Assembly (NCBI GenBank): GCA_030068145.1
Contig: JAPJBO010000814.1
Coordinates: forward strand, 1-64,000
Direction: 5' to 3'
Length of the DNA stretch: 64,000 bases
Source of the DNA: Diplonema papillatum
Lineage: Eukaryota > Euglenozoa > Diplonemea > Diplonemida > Diplonemidae
Made by a program: the position numbers and the translations under genes. Numbering within the stretch: the stretch's first letter is position 1; the number at the start of each line of letters is the position of its first letter. Below, one piece after another: positions 11,919-22,212 of the stretch. The notes beneath the pieces were generated by a model. That model did no database searches. It was not told the origin of the DNA and saw only the letters and a list, made by a program, of their open reading frames with translations.

Positions 11919-14900
11919 TCAGAAGTAGACCTTCGCCGGCGGAGCCGGACACTGCGCGCCGTGCGGTGCGAGGAACAGAGACCGCCCGACCATGAGGCTC
12001 CTCGGCTCCGGCGTGATTGAAGGGAGCGAGCCCCCTTCCTGCGCCCGAGCGCTGTCCTCTTCCCTGCACCGCTGCTGCTGTTTGCGTAGCAGGCGCATAG
12101 CTTCGGCGGCGATGCGCTCTCCCGGCGAGCTCGGCGGCAGCAGAGGCGAGAGGCACAGCGTGGCGGCTGCGCGGTCGCCGAAGCGGTCCCGCCGGCTCCT
12201 CGCCCCCTTCGCTTCCGCCCCCGCTGCGGGCAGCCCCTTCTTGACGAACCCGGCGGCGCCGCACTGCGGCATGCGGAAGACCTTGAACGCCTCGGTTTGC
12301 ACGCACGCCGCGCGCACCGAGCAGCAGGCCTGCACCGCCCTGCTGACCGTCACCGCCGCAAAGCAGTCCGCCGCCGCGGCGCGCAGGGCTTGCCCCCTCG
12401 CAGTGCCCCCTCCCCCCTGGTCGCCGCCCCCGGCCGACGCCGCGTGCGCGAAGCGGCGGAGGGTGTCGTACGTCCTCGTCGCCTCCCGCACGACCGGCGC
12501 CCACGGGCTTTCGCCGTCTCGGAACAGGGAGCTGGACAACGCTTCTTTCACGCCCCGGACCCACTCGTCCCCCGCGGCGTCCAACTCGGGGAGCCTGGCG
12601 GAGGAGTCGCTCGAATCCTGGTTCCTCTCGCTGGTCTCCATGTCGAACTCGTCGGTGTAGTCCATGAGCCGCTTGCCGTACTTCTCGTTCTTGTGCTTCT
12701 TCTGCGCGGCGGGGGGAAGCTTCGCGTTGGCGGGGTGTTTATTCGGTGCCGAAGCGTCGTGCAGGGAGCGGAGGGCGTGCAGGGCATAGTCCCTGCAGAT
12801 CCGGCAGTGCTTGGCCAGGATCAGGGACATCCTCTCGGTCTGCGCCTCGACCACTTTTAGGGACACCGCGGACCGCACGGCCTGCGACCGGGACTCCGGC
12901 GTCCCCATCGGAGACGCGCCGGCGGCGTCGGGCGCCGCCGCCGCCGCCCCGTCCCGCTTCGACCGCCGCCCCGCTTTCGCCCGCTTCTCCCTCTTCTCCG
13001 GCTCCTTCGCGCCGTCTTCAAACGCGACGCGCTTCTCCTCGTCGCGCCGCCGGCGCTCGCGCTGCCCTTCCCCTTCGGCAGCCACTCCGCCGGTTTCGCA
13101 GTGAACGGCCACGGCCGACGCCGCGTTACACTTTTTTTCCTCAGGCGCGGGGCTGTCGACGACGACCAGACCAGCGCCATCTTCCGGGGGGCAACCCACG
13201 GGACGGTTGGGCTGCGGGTCCTCGGTGCCGACTTCTGGATCCGGCGCTGCGGAACCGCGCGGCGATTTTTTCGGCGCGCCGGCATCCCGGTGCGCGCTGG
13301 ACCCTCGGGGGGAGAGGCCGGGCGGCCTCAGCTTGGACGGTGCCCCCCGCCTCGGGCTGTCGGTGTCGCTGCGCGGCGCGTGGTGCGGCGACGCGGGCGA
13401 CGGGCTGCGGGCCCTCTCGGGCACGCGCAGGGAGCGGGCGGCGTGCAGCGCGCGCGGCGGCGGGCTGTGCGCCGGCTGCCGGGGCGGCGCCGCCGTTTTG
13501 CTCCGGGCGGCGCCGACGGGCAACGCCCGGCGCGGGGACCGCGGCACCGGCTTCGCGGCCGGCGCGCCGGGGTCGAGGGGCCCGCAGCCCCCTCCCCCGG
13601 TGCTGGTGCACTGCTCCGGCTTCGCCGTCCGAATCCCGCGGAGCGGGGCCGGCGGGTTGGGCGTCGGCGCCGGCGGGGTCTCGTCTTCGAGTGCTTCGTC
13701 GTCTGAAGACGACGAAGCACTCGAAGACGAGTCGTCGCGGCGGAGCAGAGACCGTTCGAGGTCTCGGTCGAGCAGGTCGGACAGGCTGCGCGTGAACGAC
13801 GGGCCCGAAGGGCCGAACCGGGACCCCTCCGCGACCGGGATGGCGTGCAGCGCCGCGGTCAGGTGCTCCTCGGCCGCGTCGTCCAGCACGAACCCGCCGA
13901 GCGCGGCGCGCCGGAGCAGCTGCAGGGCGGCGAAGCAGTCGGTCTGCCCGCAGAACGCGACCTCCGCGCACAGGACCGAGCCCCCTCCGCCGCCGCCGCC
14001 CGAGGCGGGGTTTGTCTCCCGCGGGTGGGGGGAGAGCTGCCGGGTGAACACCGAGACTGCCTCCACGCCGGGGAACAGAGAAGGGATCAGGTCACGGTAC
14101 ACCTCGTCGACCCTTGTCTGCAGCCCGGAGAGTGTCACCCTCGTCAGGGGCCCGGTGCCTCGCTCGTCCGCCTCGACGGGTTCCGCGTCTCCCGGCGCCG
14201 GTGAGTCATCATCCCCCGGATGATGACTCACCACCGGCGAAAGCTCGACCCAGAGCTGTCTGGCACCCCCCGGCCTCCTCGCCGCGCCGCCGGAGGCGAG
14301 GGGTTCCGCGCCCGCGTGCGGGCCGCGGGCCTCCTCCAGCTGCTGCTGGAGGGCGCGGTTCGCCTTGCGCGCCGTTTTGAGCTCGCGCTCGAGGTGGGAC
14401 ACGTGGACCAAGAACGCGCGCTCCCGCTTGCCTCCCTTGAGCATCCGCGCCGCGGTCTGCTGCCGCGCCCACTCGTCCCTTTCGGCCAGCTGCGCTTCGA
14501 GGGCTCCGTGCGCTGCCTTCGCGCTGGCGAGCTCTTCGACCAGCAACCGGGCTCTGTCTTTTTGATCCTGCGCCGCGGATTCCGCGCAGGCCAGCGCCGT
14601 GGTGAGGGACTTTACCCGCGCCTTGAGTGCGAGGGCCATGTTCGCGTCGTCGGTGCTGATCGACAGTTCTTCGCGGGTTCCGGCTTTTACGCTTTGGTTG
14701 GCGAGCAGCGCGGACAGCGAAGCGACCGGTTTGCTGAGCGCCGTGCAGGTGACGGGGGGGAACATGCGGGCCCGCAGCTGCAGCGGCGCGGCGGCGAACA
14801 CCTGCACCGGGTAGCTGGTCAGCCCCGCGACGTTGCGCAGGTCGAACCACCCGCAGTGCTCGACGCTCAGCGGCGTCGCGAGCGGGTTCTCGTCCTGCGG

Positions 14901-15485
14901 CCAGAGGTACGGCGCGATTTCTTTGTACACGCCCTGGCCCAGCAGGATCTGCCCGCCGCCGGCGCCCGACGTCAGCCTCGCGGCCGCGTCGACCGGCGCG
15001 CCGAAGTAGTGGACCTCGCCCGAGTCGTACTTTTCGAAGTACGGCTTGCCCGACGCGAGTCCGATGGACACCCGGAACCCCCTGAACACGTACCCGAAGC
15101 CAGGTTCTCCGGCTTTGTCGCCCTGGCCGCCGCAGGGCACCGGCTCGGTCTCGGGGTGGGCCAGAATCGGGTCGTGGTTGCTGGGCTGGCAGGACAGCAT
15201 CCGGATCTGCGCCTTCGCCGCCCAGTTGACGGCGTCCGTGGCGCTGCTGAAGACCGCCATGAAGCCGTCTTCGTGCGCGGCGCTCTCGTAGCCGTTGCAC
15301 TCGAGGAGGACCGAGCGCAGCATCTCTGCATACTGCCGCAGCGCGATGGCCACCGTGGTGGTGCCGAGGTCACTCTGCAGGGTCTGCACGCCGGACACCC
15401 GTGCGAACCCCACGGTGACGTGCCCTGTGGGCGTCAGCACGGCGCCCCAGCCTTGCTCAGACGCGCCCAGCGGGCTGGCCAACAT
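11919..15485 (-). CDS. Degenerate class III nucleotidyl cyclase-domain protein with coiled coil
   Basis: A single open frame of 1,188 residues. Residues ~20-210 form a class III adenylyl/guanylyl cyclase homology domain: VTVGFARVSG, GYESAAHEDGFMAVF, FRVSIGLASGKPY and VHYFGAPVDAAARL, then GGQILLGQGVYKEI. The usual first metal-binding Asp (FTDIEGS) is replaced (FARVSG); the second Asp (HEDGFM) and the transition-state Arg are kept, while the VN..AAR Asn reads Asp. I infer a catalytically weak or dead regulatory domain. Residues ~285-400 look like a coiled coil, followed by ~450 residues of disordered Ser/Pro/Arg/acidic sequence and an alpha-helical C-terminal part (~870-1,110). No membrane segment or signal peptide is seen. 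The start is the first ATG, 20 residues before the domain. Two perfect DNA hairpins lie inside the coding sequence. The biological partner is unknown. Confidence 0.8.
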   Translation of the reverse strand: MLASPLGASEQGWGAVLTPTGHVTVGFARVSGVQTLQSDLGTTTVAIALRQYAEMLRSVLLECNGYESAAHEDGFMAVFSSATDAVNWAAKAQIRMLSCQPSNHDPILAHPETEPVPCGGQGDKAGEPGFGYVFRGFRVSIGLASGKPYFEKYDSGEVHYFGAPVDAAARLTSGAGGGQILLGQGVYKEIAPYLWPQDENPLATPLSVEHCGWFDLRNVAGLTSYPVQVFAAAPLQLRARMFPPVTCTALSKPVASLSALLANQSVKAGTREELSISTDDANMALALKARVKSLTTALACAESAAQDQKDRARLLVEELASAKAAHGALEAQLAERDEWARQQTAARMLKGGKRERAFLVHVSHLERELKTARKANRALQQQLEEARGPHAGAEPLASGGAARRPGGARQLWVELSPVVSHHPGDDDSPAPGDAEPVEADERGTGPLTRVTLSGLQTRVDEVYRDLIPSLFPGVEAVSVFTRQLSPHPRETNPASGGGGGGGSVLCAEVAFCGQTDCFAALQLLRRAALGGFVLDDAAEEHLTAALHAIPVAEGSRFGPSGPSFTRSLSDLLDRDLERSLLRRDDSSSSASSSSDDEALEDETPPAPTPNPPAPLRGIRTAKPEQCTSTGGGGCGPLDPGAPAAKPVPRSPRRALPVGAARSKTAAPPRQPAHSPPPRALHAARSLRVPERARSPSPASPHHAPRSDTDSPRRGAPSKLRPPGLSPRGSSAHRDAGAPKKSPRGSAAPDPEVGTEDPQPNRPVGCPPEDGAGLVVVDSPAPEEKKCNAASAVAVHCETGGVAAEGEGQRERRRRDEEKRVAFEDGAKEPEKREKRAKAGRRSKRDGAAAAAPDAAGASPMGTPESRSQAVRSAVSLKVVEAQTERMSLILAKHCRICRDYALHALRSLHDASAPNKHPANAKLPPAAQKKHKNEKYGKRLMDYTDEFDMETSERNQDSSDSSARLPELDAAGDEWVRGVKEALSSSLFRDGESPWAPVVREATRTYDTLRRFAHAASAGGGDQGGGGTARGQALRAAAADCFAAVTVSRAVQACCSVRAACVQTEAFKVFRMPQCGAAGFVKKGLPAAGAEAKGARSRRDRFGDRAAATLCLSPLLPPSSPGERIAAEAMRLLRKQQQRCREEDSARAQEGGSLPSITPEPRSLMVGRSLFLAPHGAQCPAPPAKVYF
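13680..13731. repeat. Perfect inverted repeat inside the cyclase-like CDS
   Basis: Two 24-bp arms (13680-13703 and 13708-13731) are exact reverse complements around a TGAA loop. The stretch codes for the Ser-rich/acidic patch ending SSSSDDEALEDE on the minus strand. Confidence 0.95.
14200..14232. repeat. Second perfect inverted repeat inside the cyclase-like CDS
   Basis: Arms GGTGAGTCATCATCC (14200-14214) and GGATGATGACTCACC (14218-14232) flank a CCC loop. It codes for VVSHHPGDDDS in the disordered region. Confidence 0.95.
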
Positions 15486-15499
15486 CGCGGCCGGCGGCG

Positions 15500-15930
15500 C
15501 AGGAGGGTGACCCCTCCCTCACGCCTCTCCACCTTCACACCCACTGCCGACTGAGAATCTCGGTATTTTAGTGTTGAACTTTTTGCTTGTTCGTTCCTCT
15601 ATACTTTTTTCAACTGGAAAGGATGGACGTTATACAGACGCGTGTCTGGTGACGTGACATGCTAACACACTCCAGTGGCGCGTTCCAGTGGCGCAACACA
15701 TTGGCAGGATAGCATGCGCCCCTCCTTCACGCCTCTCCACACTGCCGACTGAGAATTCCGGGTTTTTAGAGTTTTTGAACTTTTTGTGTGCGTTCTTCTA
15801 TACTTGTTTTCAACGGGAAAGGATGGACTTTATACAGACGCGCGTCTGGTGACGTGACATGCTAACACACTCCAGTGACACGTTCCAGTGGCACAACACC
15901 CCCAAATCCACTGACAGGGCACACCCAATG
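15500..15930. repeat. ~190-210-bp tandem repeat, two units
   Basis: Two copies of a unit containing CTGCCGACTGAGAAT, GAACTTTTTG, GGAAAGGATGGAC, ACAGACGCG and GGTGACGTGACATGCTAAC. They lie just upstream of the cyclase-like start codon, so the repeat may overlap its promoter. The same unit forms a longer array at 19625-20450. Confidence 0.85.
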
Positions 15931-17803
15931 CAGTGACACATTTCCGTGGAAGAGAACGCGCCCCCCGTTCCTGAGAAAAAGACAGCATGCCAGTTGATCG
16001 ATCTCCCACTTGGGGTTACCCTGGTTCGCTTTCAGGCTGAGCATTGCATGCTGCCAGCTCTCCGTTCACCGTTTGTACCGGTGATTGTTAATCATTTTAC
16101 AGGAAACGGTGTAGGAAATGATGTACACGTTGGGGGTAAGGCTCATAACGCGACCTTCACCGTTTCTGAACGTTTACTCACTGTGCGGCAAGTGTTTCCT
16201 ACAGGCACTGCCGCCACCCTGCCCCCCACCTCAGTGCAGCAGCAGTCCTTCGAGGGATGCTTTCTGTGTTTCCTACAAACCCGCGGGACGGACTACAGGA
16301 TGGTGCATCTGGTCGGTGAGCGGGGGGAGCTAGATACATTGTTCTAGAGTAGGTGTGTAAGTCTATAGAACAAGTGACCACGTTCTTGGCGTTTATTTTT
16401 GGTTCGCGGGACCACTGGCCACTGATGGCGTCTCGTTTCCTCCTTGCTTCAGTTCAAACTCATGCCCGGATTCCGCCAAAGACAAACAACTGGAAGCGAA
16501 GGTATCGGGTAAGCGAAAACATCAACCGAATGCCGGGACCAAAAAATAAGTGTGGTGGAAACTGGGGGAGGAAAGAGGCTGTTGGAAACCGGCTAGGAGA
16601 TTGTAGTGTGAGATATCTGGCCCTTTGCATTTTTTTTTGAAGAACACTTCCACCGGAGACTGAAATACGGCGGCTGTCCAGCAGGAGTAGTCCACTTCAA
16701 TCAAAAAAAGACGAGGACGGACTCTGTCTGTAGTATGAATGATGCCCGTCGCAGCGATGCGATGTGGTTTCAAGAGATAAGGGTACATGGGCACTGGCTA
16801 AGTCGGGGGACAACCCCAGGAGAACCCCCCAAAAGCAGCGATGATGCCTGCAACCTGTCGTACCCAAAGCCGGGGTTGTTCGCCTCAAATGCACAGGGCC
16901 AGGGGAAGAGACTGCTGAACGAAAGCAGAGATTTTGCAAGTCGCTGATGTGCGGCGCGCGTTGCAGACGGCCCGTGGTGGCGGCAGCGCGAGCACGCACG
17001 ATCACATCATGCACCTCTGGTGGGCGGACGGACTCGCTGCTTTGCTTTTCACTCGGCTAAACGTTGGTGCAGCCAGGGGGGGAAGAAAATGTGGAGAAAG
17101 AGAGAACGAGGGGATTGCAGGCTATGGGCAAGTAAGAGCTCGATGCTAGTCTCATTACGCACGTCAACCAAACGCTGGTATCTGCGCCCAGAAGGTGAAA
17201 GTGCATCAAAAAAGGAACCGCCAATGCACCTTAGTGTCCGTTGTTCCGGAGTTGGAAAAGTCTTGTGTTTGACCCAGCTTTTCCAGAAGCCTCTTCTTCG
17301 TCCCCTGAAACCCCGTTCATCCCCTCCGCTAAGAGTTGTTATCGACAAGCAATTTGGCACCAGGATCCGACGTGGATCCCCCCCTTTGCCAGGTAAAGAA
17401 TACAGGTTTCTGGAAGCACTGCTTTCCTTCGATGTTGTGAAACTAGCATCGTCCTTCTTTGCTTTCTCGCATCAAACGACGGAGTCCATGGACTCTGAAA
17501 AATGCCCCGCAAGTGCGGAGCTGCTACATGCCACGGGAGAAGGTTTCTTTCAGATGCATTCGTGTTCTAAGGAGTCGGTTCGTTGGTTTTGTTCTTTCAT
17601 ACTTGCCTCAATTTTCCATTGCGCACTCGTTGTCAGTTCTTACTTGAACAGCCACCTCTCAGACTTTGAGAGTCTCAGTGCGAGTAGATAAGCACAGCAA
17701 GGTGTTGACAACTCGCGCGTTGCGGTATAACAATATACGGACAGTCCGACTCACACGCGATCGTCATAATTTTTGCGGTAGGAGAAGCCACCGCTGATGT
17801 CGG

Positions 17804-18805
17804 CTATCGTTCGTATTTCTCGGATAAACAGTCGTAGCCCACGTCGTATGGTCCCGGCGACCACGGACACTCGAGATCTTCGGAGCGATCGCTGCTGTCA
17901 GAATTCTGACACGAGGGTGCTATGTTCGCCATCATTCGTAACAGCGTAGACTGGGCCACCTGCTCCCCGCTTTTTGCCTGCAACAGCACGGTATCGTTCT
18001 TACCCTCGCCCCATGCGTTGAGCGGATCATCGTGCTCGGCCCATCTGTCGTTCGATGCGTAGAGCGTGTCTGGCGATGATGAGACCAACAGTGACTCCTC
18101 TGAGTAGACGCGATCCTCTGATGAGGCGAAGACCCCCACCACCATTCGAAACAGTGTGGCAAGGGCAACTTGCTCCCTCACTGTCTGCGGCACCGCTGGA
18201 CGAGCGTAAACATCTGAAATGCTGGCGACTTTGGTCGTGCACTCCCCCCGGACCGCTGGGAAGAAGACATACTCCGTGACGCTTCCCTGGCGCCGGTGTT
18301 TAAAACGACCGCCGTTCGTCCTGCGCGCTTCGTAGCCGTAGCGCTTCTGCAGCGTGGTATTGGTATCGTGTAAGGCGAAGCCGCTCCGCTCTGCACAGCC
18401 TAGCAGGTCGATGGCACTTTGCGCCTTTTTCTGGCAGCCGTGCAGGCTGATGTGCAGCGACCCACTCGCAGTGAGCGCCTTCTTACACCAGAAGAAAAGA
18501 TTCGCAACGACACCCGGAATAGGAGTCGCTTCATGCCCGCACGGACAGTTGAATTGCACCCAGCTGAGCTTGCAGCCCCGGGGTAGGGTGCCGGCGTTCA
18601 GCGCACCGACGAGCACGCCCTGTTTCCTGAGAATGGCCACGTTCGCTTTCGTCTCTTTGTCCTTCCGCATCTTGCAATCAGTTGCGACTAGGCGATGGGC
18701 AACTCCCGCATGGCGGGCGCAGAACTTCACAGCGAACTCGAAATTCCCTTCGCCGAGCAGCAGGATATCCCGCCCCTCCATGTCTGCGCGACTTAGGGCG
18801 GTCAT
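17804..18805 (-). CDS. DUF2431/BMT5-like Rossmann methyltransferase-family protein, copy 1 (short tail)
   Basis: 333 residues. The N-terminal ~200 form a DUF2431 (BMT5-like) fold: motif I ILLLGEGNFEFAVKF, then a second strand VATDCKM, the strand WVQFNCPCGHEATPI (in place of the family NFPH..G) and FFWCKKALTASGSLHISLHG. Family members such as yeast Bmt5 methylate N3 of a uracil in large-subunit rRNA; substrate and activity here are not shown. The tail has one copy of a ~65-75-residue unit (RWAEHD..LNAWGEGKNDTVLL...SCQNSDSSDRSEDLECP) that is multiplied in copies 2 and 3. I chose the ATG at 18805 rather than 18868 because copy 2 has a one-base insertion between the two sites, which makes the upstream stretch a 5' UTR. 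The flanks match copies 2 and 3. Confidence 0.8.
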   Translation of the reverse strand: MTALSRADMEGRDILLLGEGNFEFAVKFCARHAGVAHRLVATDCKMRKDKETKANVAILRKQGVLVGALNAGTLPRGCKLSWVQFNCPCGHEATPIPGVVANLFFWCKKALTASGSLHISLHGCQKKAQSAIDLLGCAERSGFALHDTNTTLQKRYGYEARRTNGGRFKHRRQGSVTEYVFFPAVRGECTTKVASISDVYARPAVPQTVREQVALATLFRMVVGVFASSEDRVYSEESLLVSSSPDTLYASNDRWAEHDDPLNAWGEGKNDTVLLQAKSGEQVAQSTLLRMMANIAPSCQNSDSSDRSEDLECPWSPGPYDVGYDCLSEKYER

Positions 18806-18939
18806 GCTTTGCCTTCCGTTGGCTTGTTGCTTGTTTCTTGGGGTTGTAAACCTGTTGTTGACGAGCATATTTCTTGTGTTAACAATGCATTGTCGGTACT
18901 AAAACTAGTAGTTGGCAGCGTACTACATGAAACTTACCA

Positions 18940-19130
18940 AGCAGGTAGTGCGCACAAACAAAAGAGGAAACGCAAAATGCCCGCACCACCAAGGAGGATC
19001 TGATCTGGACTTGACCCAGGTGAAGTGGAAAGACGTCCCCGTTCCCGAGGAGCCTACAGGACCGAATAGGGCGATGCCGGGGGAACGGTGCGTGCTCTAC
19101 CCAACGTGCGACACCTTGCACGGGAGGATG
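18940..19130 (+). pseudogene. Conserved gene fragment upstream of DUF2431 gene 1
   Basis: The plus strand codes for a well-behaved peptide, LDLTQVKWKDVPVPEEPTG, followed by PNRAMPGERCVLYP, and is repeated almost unchanged at 34540-34705. ATGCCCGCACC..ACCAAGGAGGATCTGATCTGG just before it opens a different frame. I do not recognise the family. It looks like an old exon or gene fragment copied with the block. Confidence 0.4.
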
Positions 19131-19497
19131 GATATTTACAGACACGCATACTAATAATCTGCTCGTGGACACCTAAGTTGCACGACGCACAATACAATCC
19201 GTGACACACTGCAGTGGGCGAGAACGCTCATCCCCGCACAACCAATTCCCACTAAAAGCTTTTTAACTCTAAAAAGGACAGGCGCTTCGTCATCGATCTC
19301 ACCTGGTTTGATCAGCCGCCAAAACGGCTTCTTTAGCGTTCACGAATAGCGACTCGTGCTGGGTCGTACTTGCCAGGTTTGGTGGTTGAAAAAGTGAGGA
19401 GCCCTAAACGTCTGCTGTTGTGATCCGAAAACAGAGGATGCCCCTCAAACGGTAAATTTGGTGATCCAAGCACGGAGGGCAACCCTCAGACGGCAGA

Positions 19498-19620
19498 TTT
19501 GGTGCCCGGGACTTCTGGTGAAGACACGCTCCGTGACGTTTCCCTGGCCCCGGAGTCGAAGGCGATCGCCGTTCATCCTGCGCGCTTCGTAACCGCAGCG
19601 CTTCTGCAGTGTGATGTTTC
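19498..19620 (-). pseudogene. Truncated DUF2431 fragment in block I
   Basis: The minus strand codes for ITLQKRCGYEARRMNGDR and GQGNVTERVF, matching TTLQKRYGYEARRTNGGRF...GSVTEYVFF in the intact copies. Only the end of the Rossmann domain remains; it then runs into the ~190-bp repeat at 19625. A longer relative lies at 35085-35330. Confidence 0.8.
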
Positions 19621-19624
19621 GGAC

Positions 19625-20450
19625 GTGTCTAGTGACGTGACATGCTAACACACTCCAGTGGCGCGTTCCAGTGGCGCAACACATTGGCAGGATAGCATGC
19701 GCCCCTCCCTCACGTCTCTCCACCTTCACACCCACTGCCGACTGAGAATCTCGGTATTTTAGTGTTGAACTTTTTGGTTGTTCGTTCCTCTATACTTTTT
19801 TCAACTGGAAAGGATGGACTTTATACAGACGCGTGTCTGGTGACGTGACATGCTAACACACTCCAGTGGCGCGTTCCAGTGGCGCAACACATTGGCAGGA
19901 TAGCATGCGCCCCTCCCTCACGCCTCTCCACACTGCCGACTGAGAATTCCGGGTTTTTAGAGTTTTTGAACTTTTTGTGTGCGTTCTTCTATACTTGTTT
20001 TAAACGGGAAAGGATGGACTTTATACAGACGCGTGTCTGGTGACGTGACATACTAACAGGCGCGTTCCAGTGGCGCAACACATTGGCAGGATAGCATGCG
20101 CCCCTCCCTCACGCCTCTCCACACTGCCGACTGAGAATTCCGGGTTTTTAGAGTTTTTGAACTTTTTGTGTGCGTTCTTCTATACTTGTTTTAAACGGGA
20201 AAGGATGGACTTTATACAGACGCGTGTCTGGTGACGTGACATACTAACAGGCGCGTTCCAGTGGCGCAACGCATTGGCAGGATAGCATGCGCCCCTCCCT
20301 CACGCCTCTCCACACTGCCGACTGAGAATTCCGGGTTTTTAGAGTTTTTGAACTTTTTGTGTGCGTTCTTCTTTTCTTGTTTTCAACGGGAAAGGATGGA
20401 CTTTATACAGACGCGCGTCTGGTGACGTGACATGCTAACACACTCCAGTG
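19625..20450. repeat. ~190-208-bp tandem repeat array, about four to five units
   Basis: The mark GCGCCCCTCCCTCACG recurs at 19699, 19907, 20098 and 20289, giving steps of 208, 191 and 191 bp. Each unit contains CAGTGGCGCAACACATTGGC and CTGCCGACTGAGAAT. No ORF. Confidence 0.9.
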
Positions 20451-22212
20451 ACACAACACCCCCAAATCCACTGACAGGGCTCACCGACACACTCCAATGC
20501 AGTGACACATTTCCGTGGAAGAGAACGCGCTCCCCGTTCCACTAAGAAAAAGACAGGAGCTTCGTTTTGGTAGTGTATGCCAGTTGATCGATCTCCCACT
20601 TGGGGTTACCCTGGTTCGCTTTCGGGCTGAGCATTGCATGCTGCCAGCACTCCGTTCACCGTTTGTACCGGTGATGGTTAATCATTTTACAGGAAACGGT
20701 GTAGGAAATGATGTACACGTTGGGGGTAAGGCTCCTAACGCGACCTTCACCGTTTCTAAACGTTTACTCACTGTGCAGCAAACGCGTTTACTAAGTGTTT
20801 CCTACAGGCACTGCCACCACCCTGCCCTCCACCTCAGTGCAGCAGTCCTTCGAGGGATGCTTTCTGTGTTTCCTACAAACCCGCGGGACGGACTACAGGA
20901 TGGTGCATCTGGTCGGTGAGCGGGGGGAGCTAGATACATTGTTCTAGAGTAGGTGTGTAAGTCTATAGAACAAGTGACCACGTTCTTGGCGTTTATTTTT
21001 GGTTCGCGGGACCACTGGCCACTGATGGCGTCTCGTTTCCTCCTTGCTTCAGTTCAAACTCATGCCCGGATTCCGCCAAAGACAAACAACTGGAAGCGAA
21101 GGTATCGGGCAAGCGAAAACATCAACCGAATGCCGGGACCAAAAAAAAAAGTGTGGTGGAAACTGGGGGAGGAAAGAGGCTGTTGGAAACCGACTAGGAG
21201 ACTTTAGTGAGAGATATCTGGCCCTTTGCATTTTTTTTTGAAGAACACTTCCATTTTTAGAGTGAAGGTTTTGATGCCTGCAACCTGTCGTGCCCAAAGC
21301 CGGGGTTGTTCGCCTCAAATGCACAGGGCCAGGGGAAGAGACTGCTGAACGAAAGCAGAGATTTGCAAGTCGCTGATGTGCGGCGCGCGTTGCAGACGGC
21401 CCGTGGTGGCGGCAGCGCGAGCACGCACGATCACATCTGGGTTGACGGACTCGCTGCTTTGCTTTTCACTCGGCTAAACGTTGGTGCAGCCAGGGGGGAA
21501 GAAATGTGGAGAAAGAGAGAACGAGGGGATTGCAGGCTATGGGCAAGTAAGAGCTCGATGCTAGTCTCATTACGCACGTCAACCAAACGCTGGTATCTGC
21601 GCCTATAAGGTGAAAGTGCATCGAAAAAGGAACCGCCAATGCACCTTAGTGTCCGTTGTTCCGGAGTTGGAAAAGTCTTGTGTTTGACCCAGCTTTTCCA
21701 GAAGCCTCTTCTTCGTCCCCTGAAACCCTCCGCTTGCGAAGAGTTGTTATCGACAAGCAATTTGGCACCAGGATCCGACGTGGATCCCCCCCCTTTGCCA
21801 GGTAAAGAATACAGGTTTCTGGAAGCACTGCTTTCCTTCGATGTTGTGAAACTAGCATCGTCCTTCTTTGCTTTCTCGCATCAAACGACGGAGTACATGG
21901 ACTCTGAAAAATGCCCCGCAAGTGCGGAGCTGCTACATGCCACGGGAGAAGGTTTCTTTCGGATGCATTCGTGTTCTAAGGAGTCGGTGTGTTGGTTTTG
22001 TTCTTTCATACTTGCCTCAATTTTCCATTGCGCACTCGCTGTCCGTTCTTACTTGGACAGCCACCTCTCAGACTTTGAGAGTCTCAGTGCGAGTAGATAA
22101 GCACAGCAAGGTGTTGACAACTCGCGCGTTGCGGTATAACAATATACGGACAGTCCGACTCACACGCGATCGTCATAATTTTTGCGGTAGGAGAAGCCAC
22201 CGCTGATGTCGG

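Larger units (their letters stand above)
15490..19620. repeat. Segmental duplication I (DUF2431 array)
   Basis: First of three related blocks. Order: ~190-bp repeats (15500-15930), a non-coding or decayed plus-strand stretch (15946-17700), DUF2431 gene 1, a conserved fragment (18940-19130), a ~180-bp repeat (19170-19350) and a truncated DUF2431 piece. Block II repeats the first parts at an offset of 4.4-4.6 kb with few changes. Plus-strand ORFs at 15946-16347 and 17020-17691 are frame-broken in block II, so I do not call them genes. Confidence 0.85.

Noticed and set aside
15946-17691. Plus-strand ORFs of 133 and 223 codons upstream of DUF2431 gene 1
   Set aside because: The block II counterparts carry frame-changing indels within the ORFs, so there is no sign of coding constraint.
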